DNA of 9,348 nt, from positions 1-9,348 of the forward strand of contig JBGPIT010000191.1 of the NCBI GenBank assembly GCA_041485125.1. The letters are read 5' to 3'. Position numbers and translations under genes: made by a program. The stretch is from JBGPIT01 sp041485125. Its GTDB lineage: Bacteria > Desulfobacterota > Binatia > UTPRO1. How positions within the stretch are numbered: position 1 is the stretch's first letter; the number at the start of each line of letters is the position of its first letter. Shown here piece after piece: positions 1 to 5,981 of this stretch. A model generated the notes under the pieces. The model was not told the origin of the DNA. It did no database searches and saw only the letters and a program-made list of their open reading frames with translations.

Positions 1-288
1 CTCTTCACGGAGGCGGTGCAGTCCGCGTGCGGCTTCGGCTCAGCCGCGGTCGGGCCGTTCTACTGTCCCGCCGATCGGAAGGTGTATCTCGACCTCTCGT
101 TCTTTCGTGACCTCGACCAGCGCTTCGGCGCGCCCGGCGACGACCGCCTGCAGCGGCGCCAGCACGGCACGGTCCAGCCGGAATCGTGGACGCACGGCTC
201 CTCCGAGCAGCGCGTGCGCTGGCTCCGACGCGGCCTCGAGACCGGTCGCGTCGACGCCTGCAACACCTTCGCCGCCGAGAAGCTCTGA
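1..288 (+). CDS. Neutral zinc metallopeptidase (YpfJ family), C-terminal part with the catalytic segment deleted; 5' end outside window
   Basis: The frame is open from base 1 and ends at TGA 286-288. The translation begins LFTEAVQSACGFGSAAVGPF and continues YCPADRKVYLDLSFFRDLDQ, a signature of YpfJ-type (zinc_peptidase) membrane-associated metallopeptidases. The end, THGSSEQRVRWLRRG followed by CNTFA, matches the family C-terminus. In complete members, such as E. coli YpfJ as I recall it, about 80 residues lie between the FGAPGD-like stretch and the IGDDRLQ-like stretch, and they hold the HEVGHH zinc-binding motif and the downstream ELQADC glutamate. Here FGAPGD (residues 42-47 of the visible part) joins directly to DRLQ, so the whole catalytic core is absent without a frameshift. 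The product should be proteolytically dead, a pseudogene in effect, unless the gap is an assembly collapse. The P450 gene starts 8 bp downstream. Family call is strong; the cause of the gap is uncertain. Confidence 0.85.
   Translation, partial: LFTEAVQSACGFGSAAVGPFYCPADRKVYLDLSFFRDLDQRFGAPGDDRLQRRQHGTVQPESWTHGSSEQRVRWLRRGLETGRVDACNTFAAEKL
136..141 (+). other. Deletion junction in the metallopeptidase gene (GGCGAC, Gly-Asp)
   Basis: These six bases encode the Gly-Asp where two normally distant parts of the YpfJ-type sequence meet. In intact relatives the first block ends in ...GD and the later block begins ...IGDD, so both edges of the missing segment would carry a Gly-Asp pair. A single remaining copy is what recombination or slippage between short direct repeats would leave. 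That the two original copies were identical in DNA is inference, because the missing stretch cannot be seen. Confidence 0.55.
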
Positions 289-296
289 GCCGTGAC

Positions 297-1640
297 GTGA
301 CCGACGATCGACTCCCGCCCGGTCCGAGCGCGCCCGCGCTCGTGCAAGGGCTCCGGTTCGCGTTCCGGCCGGTGCGTCTCCTCGAAGACTGCGCCAGCCG
401 CTACGGCGACGCGTTCACGTTGCACATGCCGGTCGGGCCGACGTTCGTCTTCTTCAGCGCGCCGTCGGCCGTGCGCGACATTTTCACCGCGCCCGACGAC
501 GATCTGCACGGCGGCGAGGCGACCGAGATCCTGCGGCCGCTGGTCGGCCCCAACTCGATCCTGCTCCTCGACGGCGCTCGCCACGAGCGTGCGCGGCGGC
601 TCATGATGCCGCCCTTCCACGGCGAGCGGATGATCGCTTACGGCGAGGTCATGCTCGCCGTTGCCGGCGCCGCGCTCGAGCGCTGGCCGTCGGGGCGCGC
701 GTTCCGCCTGCAGGACGAGATGCAACGCATCACGCTCGACGTGATCATGCGTACCGTGTTCGGCGTCGAGGAGGGGGCGGCGATGGCGGCGTTGCGGGAG
801 AAGCTCGTGCGTTACGTCGCGGTCACGATGAACCCGATCTGGCTCTGGCCCCGTCTACAGATAGACGTCGGGCGATGGTCGCCCTGGGGACGTTTCGTTC
901 GCTTGCGGCAGGACGTCTACGCAGCCTTGCGCGTGGAGATCGCGCGGCGACGGCGGCCGGACGCGCCGGCGCGCGACGACGTCTTGTCGCTGTTGGTCGC
1001 GGCGCGCGACGAGCACGGCGAGCCGATGCGCGACGAGGAGCTCCTCGACGAGATGATGACGTTGCTGCTCGCCGGTCACGAGACGACCGCGACGGCGCTT
1101 TCGTGGACGCTCTATCGCATCCTCTCGACCCCCGGCGTCCTGGCGCGGATCCGAGCCGAGCTCGCGGCGGTGAGCGGCGGGACGGCGATCAGTGCCGAGC
1201 ACGTCGGCCGCCTCGAGTACCTCGATGCGACGATCAAGGAGACGATGCGTCTGAATCCGATCCTGCCCGACGTGGGCCGCTATCTGACGCGACCGTTCAC
1301 GATCGGCGGCTGGGACCTGCCGGCAGGGGTCGCGGTCGCGCCGGCGATCTATCTCACGCATCGGCGCGCCGACGTGTGGGAGGAGCCGCTGCGTTTCGCG
1401 CCCGAACGGTTTCTCGGGCGGCGGCCGAACCCGTACGAGTTCTATCCGTTCGGCGGCGGCGTGCGACGCTGTCTCGGCATGGCCTTCGCGCTCTACGAGA
1501 TGAAGGTCGTCCTCGCCGAGGTGCTCTCGCGGGTCGAGCTTTCGATGGTACCGGGGTATCGGGTGCGGCTGGTGCGACGCAGCATCACCTTCGCGCCGTC
1601 GGAGGGGATGCCGGTCGTCATGCAACGGCGCGCCGCCTAG
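297..1640 (+). CDS. Cytochrome P450 (CYP110-like), soluble monooxygenase
   Basis: Predicted 447-residue haem monooxygenase that would insert one oxygen atom of O2 into an organic substrate using electrons from separate redox partners. The GTG at 297 is preferred: it gives the proline-rich LPPGP N-terminus typical of P450s, follows the upstream stop by 8 bp, and the next in-frame ATG (426) would cut into the fold. Visible motifs are the I-helix AGHETTA (259-265, acid-Thr pair for O2 activation), the K-helix E315-x-x-R318, and the haem loop FGGGVRRCLG with axial Cys392. The stretch around LLLDGARHERARRLMMPPFH and the haem-proximal RRCLGMAFALYEMK resemble the CYP110 group of cyanobacteria and related bacterial P450s. 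There is no N-terminal membrane anchor. No ferredoxin or reductase gene is in the window, so partners must be elsewhere. The Shine-Dalgarno is weak. Substrate unknown; fatty acids, alkanes or terpenoids are possible from the family. Confidence 0.93.
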   Translation: MTDDRLPPGPSAPALVQGLRFAFRPVRLLEDCASRYGDAFTLHMPVGPTFVFFSAPSAVRDIFTAPDDDLHGGEATEILRPLVGPNSILLLDGARHERARRLMMPPFHGERMIAYGEVMLAVAGAALERWPSGRAFRLQDEMQRITLDVIMRTVFGVEEGAAMAALREKLVRYVAVTMNPIWLWPRLQIDVGRWSPWGRFVRLRQDVYAALRVEIARRRRPDAPARDDVLSLLVAARDEHGEPMRDEELLDEMMTLLLAGHETTATALSWTLYRILSTPGVLARIRAELAAVSGGTAISAEHVGRLEYLDATIKETMRLNPILPDVGRYLTRPFTIGGWDLPAGVAVAPAIYLTHRRADVWEEPLRFAPERFLGRRPNPYEFYPFGGGVRRCLGMAFALYEMKVVLAEVLSRVELSMVPGYRVRLVRRSITFAPSEGMPVVMQRRAA

Positions 1641-1764
1641 GCGCTGCCGAGGGGAGGAACTCCTGGAAAGTCAGCCCGGCTGTCGCGGCGGCCACATCGA
1701 CCACCTGCGGGCGACGCGCGGCCTGCCGCGCCTGCCGCGCGGAACGAGCGCGCGGGATTGAGTG

Positions 1765-1803
1765 CGCCTTCTGCGGGTCCGCTACGCGGCGCCGCAGAAG
1801 GCG
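1765..1803. terminator. Perfect 12-bp hairpin between convergent P450 and dienelactone hydrolase genes (candidate bidirectional terminator)
   Basis: CGCCTTCTGCGG (1765-1776) is exactly complementary to CCGCAGAAGGCG (1792-1803). The 15-base loop contains a further CCGC-TAC-GCGG stem (1779-1789), so the structure can extend almost to a closed rod. The dienelactone hydrolase stop codon (1782-1784) sits in the loop and the right arm encodes its last residues. Neither side has a T-tract, so intrinsic termination is not assured; it may instead protect mRNA 3' ends. The rest of the 1641-1781 gap shows only a short GC-rich CTGCCGCG duplication near 1725-1745. Confidence 0.5.
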
Positions 1804-2522
1804 AGCGTGCGGCGCCACGCGTCTGCGGCATCGGCTTCGCGGTGTGACGGCCGAGTCGGATCGTGGACGAAGCCGTGCTCGCCCTCGGGGTAGACGGCGA
1901 TCTCGTGGCCCGGCAGCCCGGCCCAGGCTTCGCGCAGGGCCTCGACGTCGGCGGGCGGCGTCCACGGATCTTTGCCGCCGAAGATCGCGAGCGTCGGGCA
2001 AGTGTCGCGGATCGTGTCGAGCGGCTCGCGCAGGCGCTCGCCGCGCCAGGGCTCGGGCGTGCGGACCATGCCGTAGAACGGGACGGCATTCGCGAAGCGG
2101 CCGCTGGCGGCGACCTTGAAACAAAAGTAGCCGCCCATGCAGAAGCCGATCACCGAGGTCGCGCCGACTTGCGTGTCGACCTCGGCGCGATCGGCGGCGC
2201 CGCTCGCCCATTCGAGGATGTGATCGTCGCGGAGCTCGCGGACGCGCGTCAAGCGCGCCGGTATGTCGAGCTGCGCGCGCTCGTGATCGGGGATGTGCGC
2301 GAAGGGCTCGAAGGCACAGACGGAGAGCCCGTGCGTCGCGAGACGCCGGCAGAGATCGTCGAACAACGGGCGGAGGCCCAGGATGTCCGGGATCACGACG
2401 AGCGTGCCGCGCGCCGGCCCGTCGTCGGGTGCGGCGGCGATGATGTCGACGTGGGTGCCGTCGATCTCGATCGCCTCCGAGACGACGCGCACGTGATGGG
2501 GACCTTCGTCCAAGGCGGCCAT
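1782..2522 (-). CDS. Dienelactone hydrolase family protein (alpha/beta hydrolase)
   Basis: Predicted 246-residue cytoplasmic alpha/beta hydrolase. Classical members open dienelactone rings in chlorocatechol breakdown, but many homologues act on other esters or lactones. The catalytic triad is visible: nucleophile Cys128 in GFCMGG, Asp185 in FGGKDPW and His216 in GEHGF. The length fits the family (about 235-250). At the position of the glutamate that primes the cysteine in the Pseudomonas enzyme (QEIFG), this protein has Asp46 (PDILG), as I recall many uncharacterised relatives do. The start is fixed by AAGGAG (2530-2535) seven bases before the ATG. That site lies directly behind the multicopper oxidase stop, so the two genes should be co-transcribed and possibly translationally coupled. 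There is no signal peptide. The family is clear; true dienelactone activity is not supported by neighbouring catechol-pathway genes. Confidence 0.9.
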   Translation of the reverse strand: MAALDEGPHHVRVVSEAIEIDGTHVDIIAAAPDDGPARGTLVVIPDILGLRPLFDDLCRRLATHGLSVCAFEPFAHIPDHERAQLDIPARLTRVRELRDDHILEWASGAADRAEVDTQVGATSVIGFCMGGYFCFKVAASGRFANAVPFYGMVRTPEPWRGERLREPLDTIRDTCPTLAIFGGKDPWTPPADVEALREAWAGLPGHEIAVYPEGEHGFVHDPTRPSHREADAADAWRRTLAFCGAA

Positions 2523-2529
2523 GACCCGT

Positions 2530-2535
2530 CTCCTT
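2530..2535 (-). promoter_or_regulatory. Shine-Dalgarno AAGGAG for the dienelactone hydrolase gene
   Basis: AAGGAG on the minus strand lies 7 bases before the ATG at 2522 and begins one base after the multicopper oxidase TGA (2537-2539). It decides the start over a long in-frame upstream extension and fills the 14-bp gap between the two genes, supporting one operon. Confidence 0.75.
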
Positions 2536-2536
2536 A

Positions 2537-3928
2537 TCAGCGTACGCGGATGAGCGTCATCATCCCGGACTCGGCGTGCTCGAGGATGTGGCAGTGGACC
2601 ATCCAGTCGCCCCGGTCGAGCGGTACCAGGCCGACGTCGACGGTGTCCTTGCGTTTGAGGAGCACGGTGTCGCGCCAGTAGGGCTCGTCGACGGCGACGC
2701 CGTTTCGCGCCAGCACTTTGAAGAAGAGGCCGTGGATGTGCATCGGGTGGAGGCGGAACGACTCGTTGGTGAAGCGCACCTTGCTCCACTCGCCGTAGGG
2801 CAGCTCGCGCGGCTCGTGCACCATGGCGTGATCGTGATTGAAGGCCTCGTCGTTGATCGTCCACTCGATGCCGAACGGGCCGCCGGTGCGGGCGTTCAGC
2901 TTGAACTCGGCGCGGACGGGCGCGGCGAGACCGTCGCGCCACGCGGGAACATGCGCGGCGGCGGGGGAGGGGAACCGCGGCGTGTCGACGACGTCGTTGC
3001 CGACCTGGATTTCGGCGAGGCGGATGCGACCGCCGGTGAAGACGTCGCTCACGACCAGGCGTTCGCCGCGATGCGACGGTGGAATGGTGACGTCGAGATC
3101 GAGACGGTTCCCGGGCGCGAGCTCGAAACCGGCGGGATCGAGCGGCCGCGACGTGTACATGCCGTCGACGGCGATCACCTTCGCATCGAGCTGCGACAGG
3201 TCCGGCGCGAAGACGCGGCCGTTGGCGACGTTCAGGAGTCGGAGACGGATGCGCTCGCCGGCGGCGACGTCGAGCGCTTCGGTAGTGCGGCCGTTCACCG
3301 TGACGACGTTGCCCCAGCGGCCGTCGTGCGCGAGATCGTGGCGGGTGTTGAACTGCGGGAAGATCTCGCCGCGGTCGGAGAGCAGCCAGTCGTCGAGCAC
3401 CCAGAGCACGTCGCGCGTGTACGGCCGCGGCTCGCGGTCGTCGACGATGAGCGTCGCGAAGAGCCCGCGCTCGATCTGCTCGCTCGAGCGCAGATGCGGA
3501 TGGAACCAGAACGTCCCCGCGTCTTTCGGCGTGAACTCGTAGACGAAGGTCTCGCCGGGCTGGATCGGCGGCTGGGTGACGCCGGGGACGCCGTCCATCG
3601 CGTTCGGGACGCGGACGCCGTGCCAGTGGATCGTCGTCGGTTGGGGTAGGTCGTTGGTGAAGGTGACGCGCACGGTGTCGCCGAGACGGACGCGCAACGT
3701 CGGACCCGGCACCTGCCCGTTGTAGGCCCAGACCTCGAGCGGGCGGCCGTCGAGGAGCGCGATCTTCGTCGGCGCGGCGCGGATCGCGAACTCGCGGACC
3801 ACGCCGGTGCGATGCGCGTTCGCCGGGTACGCGCCTTGAAACTCACGCACCTCGGCGGAAGGCGCGCGCCCACCGGCGAGAACCGACGCCAGCGCAAGCG
3901 CGACGACGAGCATCGCCGCGAGACGCAT
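2537..3928 (-). CDS. Exported three-domain multicopper oxidase (CueO/laccase-like)
   Basis: Predicted 463-residue periplasmic blue copper oxidase that couples one-electron substrate oxidation (Cu(I), phenols or metal ions in this superfamily) to reduction of O2 to water. The copper ligands all appear present: HWH (H101, H103), HPH (H143, H145), HPMHIH (H394 type 1, H397, H399), and HCHILEH with H445, C446, H447, H451 and axial Met456. The NAMDGVPGVTQPPI stretch after HWH is typical of CueO/laccase-like proteins. I see no Met-rich copper-sensing insert like that of E. coli CueO. The ATG at 3928 gives a classic signal peptide (MRLAAMLVVALALASVLAGG). An upstream GTG at 3967 would add 13 residues and is the alternative. 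No twin-arginine is visible, so Sec export is likely. First gene of an operon with the dienelactone hydrolase gene. Substrate undetermined. Confidence 0.92.
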   Translation of the reverse strand: MRLAAMLVVALALASVLAGGRAPSAEVREFQGAYPANAHRTGVVREFAIRAAPTKIALLDGRPLEVWAYNGQVPGPTLRVRLGDTVRVTFTNDLPQPTTIHWHGVRVPNAMDGVPGVTQPPIQPGETFVYEFTPKDAGTFWFHPHLRSSEQIERGLFATLIVDDREPRPYTRDVLWVLDDWLLSDRGEIFPQFNTRHDLAHDGRWGNVVTVNGRTTEALDVAAGERIRLRLLNVANGRVFAPDLSQLDAKVIAVDGMYTSRPLDPAGFELAPGNRLDLDVTIPPSHRGERLVVSDVFTGGRIRLAEIQVGNDVVDTPRFPSPAAAHVPAWRDGLAAPVRAEFKLNARTGGPFGIEWTINDEAFNHDHAMVHEPRELPYGEWSKVRFTNESFRLHPMHIHGLFFKVLARNGVAVDEPYWRDTVLLKRKDTVDVGLVPLDRGDWMVHCHILEHAESGMMTLIRVR

Positions 3929-3950
3929 GAGACCCACCCGCACCGGGCGG

Positions 3951-3978
3951 AAGATAGCACGATGCACGCGCGTGACAG
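3951..3978 (-). promoter_or_regulatory. Weak candidate promoter for the multicopper oxidase operon
   Basis: On the minus strand, CTGTCA (3978-3973) and TATCTT (3956-3951) each match 4 of 6 bases of the sigma-70 -35 and -10 consensus with a 16-bp spacer. Transcription would start near 3944, 16 bases before the ATG at 3928, which would rule out the upstream GTG at 3967 as a start. Such matches arise by chance, so this is only a candidate. Confidence 0.22.
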
Positions 3979-4029
3979 TGCAGGCGTGCGCGGTAGGCCG
4001 CTCGATCGGGCGATGCTACCCTGCGCGCG

Positions 4030-4045
4030 TGGACATGCGCGTCCA
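4030..4045. repeat. Short inverted repeat TGGAC-N6-GTCCA in the divergent intergenic region
   Basis: This lies in the 171-bp region (3929-4099) between the divergent multicopper oxidase and putative glycosyltransferase genes. The two 5-base arms with a 6-base spacer could be an operator half-site pair for either gene. It is short and unmatched to any copper-regulator box I know (no CueR- or CopY-like site is visible), so its function is open. Confidence 0.25.
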
Positions 4046-4099
4046 TCAACTCGACGATCCAGGCGCGTGCGCCATCGGCCCGAGCTTTCGCTGGTCTGA

Positions 4100-5008
4100 A
4101 TGATGACGCCGGCCGTCGCGCTCTCCATCAACGCCGCGCGGCCGGACGTGCCGTTCCTGGACGCGACGGTGCGGCATCTCGTCCGCATGTGTCGGTTTCC
4201 CTTCGTGGAGCGCGTCCTGGTCGTCGATACGTCGCCGCCGGACCGGCGCTACGAGAGGCAGGGCGCGCTCGCTTCGCTCGAGGAGCTCCGCTCCGCCTGC
4301 GCGACGCTGCGCGAGGCCGACGTCGTCGATCGCGTCGTCGACGTCGACTACGCGCCCGCGCGCGTGCGGGAGATCACGACCAAGCACTTCGGTCGCCCGC
4401 TCCGTCACACCCACGACTTCCGCGGCTACCCGACCTACGGTCTCCTCTTCGCCTACGAGCGCGCGCGCGGCGACTACTTCCTGCACTTCGACTCCGACAT
4501 GCTGATGCATCAAGCGCCCGGCTTCAGCTGGATCGAGGAGGGCATCCGCCTGTTGCGGGCGCGACCGCAGATCGTGACGGTGACGCCGCTCGCGGGGCCG
4601 CCGACGCCGGACGGGAGCCTCCGCCAGCGTGTGCCCTACGAGCGCGATCCCGACGGCTTCTACGTCTTCCAGCACTTCACCTCGCGGAAGTTCCTCGTCG
4701 AGCGCCGGCGGTTCGATGCGTTCCTGCCGCTCGCGTCGCGCGCGGTCTCTTGGCGCCGGCGTCTCGCAGGCCTGCTCACCGGGAAGAGCGCGCTCGAGCG
4801 CTGGGAGGCGCTGGTCTCCGAGCGCATGATCGTGACCGGGACGACGCGCGCGGACGTCGCCGCGCCGTCGGCGTGGACGCTGCACCCGCGCGATCACGGG
4901 CCCGCGTTCGTCGCCGCGCTGCCGTCGATCATCGCGCGCATCGAGGCGGGCGAGTTTCCGCCCGCGCAGGCGGGCGACTACGACTTGCGCCTGGCGCTCT
5001 GGACGTAG
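4100..5008 (+). CDS. Putative GT-A-fold glycosyltransferase (family 2-like), function unknown
   Basis: Predicted 302-residue soluble protein. The N-terminus VALSINAARPDVPFLDATVR followed by ERVLVVDTSP looks like the nucleotide-binding half of a GT-A domain. YFLHFDSDMLMH at about 127-138 supplies the DxD-type motif (D131-S-D133) that binds metal and sugar nucleotide. The spacing of about 130 residues from the N-terminus is somewhat longer than in simple family 2 enzymes. The C-terminal half is Arg-rich, without predicted membrane segments. An in-frame TGA lies directly before ATG ATG (4100/4103), so the start cannot be further upstream; no clear Shine-Dalgarno is visible and 4103 is equally possible. 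It stands alone between a divergent multicopper oxidase operon and a convergent esterase, so context gives no substrate. The fold call is moderate; donor and acceptor are unknown. Confidence 0.7.
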   Translation: MMTPAVALSINAARPDVPFLDATVRHLVRMCRFPFVERVLVVDTSPPDRRYERQGALASLEELRSACATLREADVVDRVVDVDYAPARVREITTKHFGRPLRHTHDFRGYPTYGLLFAYERARGDYFLHFDSDMLMHQAPGFSWIEEGIRLLRARPQIVTVTPLAGPPTPDGSLRQRVPYERDPDGFYVFQHFTSRKFLVERRRFDAFLPLASRAVSWRRRLAGLLTGKSALERWEALVSERMIVTGTTRADVAAPSAWTLHPRDHGPAFVAALPSIIARIEAGEFPPAQAGDYDLRLALWT

Positions 5009-5013
5009 ACCGC

Positions 5014-5026
5014 GCGGCCCGGCCGC
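5014..5026. terminator. Short GC hairpin between convergent genes (weak terminator candidate)
   Basis: GCGGC (5014-5018) pairs with GCCGC (5022-5026) around a 3-base loop, in the 24-bp gap between the convergent stop codons of the putative glycosyltransferase and the esterase. There is no T-tract on either side. It may act as a shared 3' end, but the stem is only 5 bp. Confidence 0.25.
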
Positions 5027-5032
5027 ACGCGA

Positions 5033-5881
5033 TCAGCGCTTCGAATGCGTGGTGAAGAAGCGCCAGATCTGGTCGGTGGCGTCGGCCGGCCACGCGTGCG
5101 CCTGCGGGCCTTCGCAGTACGTGAGATCGGCGCGACAGCCGTCGTAGTGCGTGCAGCCGTCGCGCTCGGCGCGGCCGCTGCATCCCTCTACGTGCGCCCA
5201 CCAGTCGCGGGCACCGCGCGCGACGTCGGGCGAGATGATGTCGTCGGCGGAGCCGAAGATCATCAGCACTGCGACCGGCTGTGCCGGCGTGCAGGCGGGA
5301 AGCGCCATGCCGCCGGCAACCGGCGCGATCGCGGCGATGCGATCGGCCATGCGGCAGCCGAGCAGGTTCGCGAAGAAGGCACCGTTCGACATCCCGGTCG
5401 CGTAGATCCGCCGCCGATCGACGCAACGCTCGGCCTCGAGGCGGTCGAGGAGCGCGCGTACGAAGTCGAGGTCGCGGCTGTCGGCGACGCCGAGGTCCCA
5501 GCCGCGGCCGATGGTGCCGAGCAGTCGCACGCCCTCGTGACCGTCGGGGTGGATCGCGATGAAGCCCGCGCGCCGCGCGAGCGCGCCAAAGCCGGCGGCG
5601 CGTTGCGACGCCCCGCTCCCCTTGAAGCCATGGAAGACGAGCACGACCGGCAGCGGTCGATCCGCGGGTCCCGCCGGCGCGTCGATCAGATAGGTCCGCG
5701 CGTCGGTGCCGACCGTCAGCGTCCTACCCTCGCCGTCGACGGCGGCGACCTCTCCGGACTGACAGCCGCTGCTCCGGTCAGCCTCTTTGCCGGTCGTCTC
5801 GGCCGCGCCTCGGAGCGCGCTCGCCGCGGTCGTCGTGACCAGCACGCAGGCGACCAGGACCCGTCCGAGAACAGGGCGCAT
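5033..5881 (-). CDS. Exported LpqC / polyhydroxybutyrate-depolymerase-type esterase
   Basis: Predicted 282-residue secreted alpha/beta hydrolase of the LpqC family (related to PHB depolymerases and feruloyl esterases) that would hydrolyse polyester or acyl ester bonds outside the cytoplasm. The ATG at 5881 is chosen because it starts a signal peptide (MRPVLGRVLVACVLVTTTAA); an in-frame ATG at 5983 would add 34 non-conserved residues and overlap the divergent gene. Motifs: oxyanion-hole FHGFKGSG (84-91), nucleophile Ser165 in GMSNG, acid Asp213 in FGSAD, and His262 in AHAWP. Eight cysteines lie after the signal peptide (40, 153, 176, 197, 234, 243, 249, 256), consistent with disulfide bonding in the envelope. 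A GAGGG sits immediately before the ATG, closer than ideal. No separate substrate-binding domain is present. The exact substrate (PHB oligomer, feruloyl or other ester) cannot be decided. Confidence 0.88.
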   Translation of the reverse strand: MRPVLGRVLVACVLVTTTAASALRGAAETTGKEADRSSGCQSGEVAAVDGEGRTLTVGTDARTYLIDAPAGPADRPLPVVLVFHGFKGSGASQRAAGFGALARRAGFIAIHPDGHEGVRLLGTIGRGWDLGVADSRDLDFVRALLDRLEAERCVDRRRIYATGMSNGAFFANLLGCRMADRIAAIAPVAGGMALPACTPAQPVAVLMIFGSADDIISPDVARGARDWWAHVEGCSGRAERDGCTHYDGCRADLTYCEGPQAHAWPADATDQIWRFFTTHSKR

Positions 5882-5896
5882 CCCTCGACCGTGACA

Positions 5897-5914
5897 GCCG
5901 ACGGCATCGTCGGC
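5897..5914. repeat. 7-bp inverted repeat GCCGACG-N4-CGTCGGC upstream of the esterase gene
   Basis: These are perfect arms (5897-5903 and 5908-5914) around GCAT, 15 bp before the esterase start and inside the 100-bp region shared with the divergent WS/DGAT gene. The 18-bp length and symmetry suit an operator for a dimeric regulator (for example TetR type), or a hairpin in the esterase 5' leader. A CCAATTGG palindrome lies just beyond it at 5921-5928. Regulatory role is inferred. Confidence 0.35.
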
Positions 5915-5956
5915 AACCGTCCAATTGGCGCGTTCTCCGCCGTGGCATCCTTCGGC

Positions 5957-5962
5957 TATAGT
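5957..5962 (+). promoter_or_regulatory. Candidate -10 box TATAGT for the WS/DGAT gene
   Basis: TATAGT matches 5 of 6 bases of the sigma-70 -10 consensus and is one of the few AT-rich hexamers in the region. Transcription would start near 5969, leaving a leader of about 13 bases that still contains the Shine-Dalgarno GAGGA (5972-5976). No good -35 is seen at 16-18 bp spacing. Confidence 0.35.
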
Positions 5963-5981
5963 GCGCCGCGCGAGGACCCCC

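Noticed and set aside
1641..1781. Possible small gene or RNA between P450 and dienelactone hydrolase
   Set aside because: Only a short GC-rich duplication and the hairpin are visible; no start with ribosome-binding site and no known RNA fold.
2576..3649. Plus-strand open frame opposite the multicopper oxidase
   Set aside because: Antisense to a frame with all copper-ligand motifs; composition is Val/Asp/Arg-rich without structure.
3929..4099. Copper-responsive operator (CueR, CopY or CsoR type) before the multicopper oxidase
   Set aside because: None of the known box patterns could be found; only a short TGGAC-N6-GTCCA inverted repeat is present.
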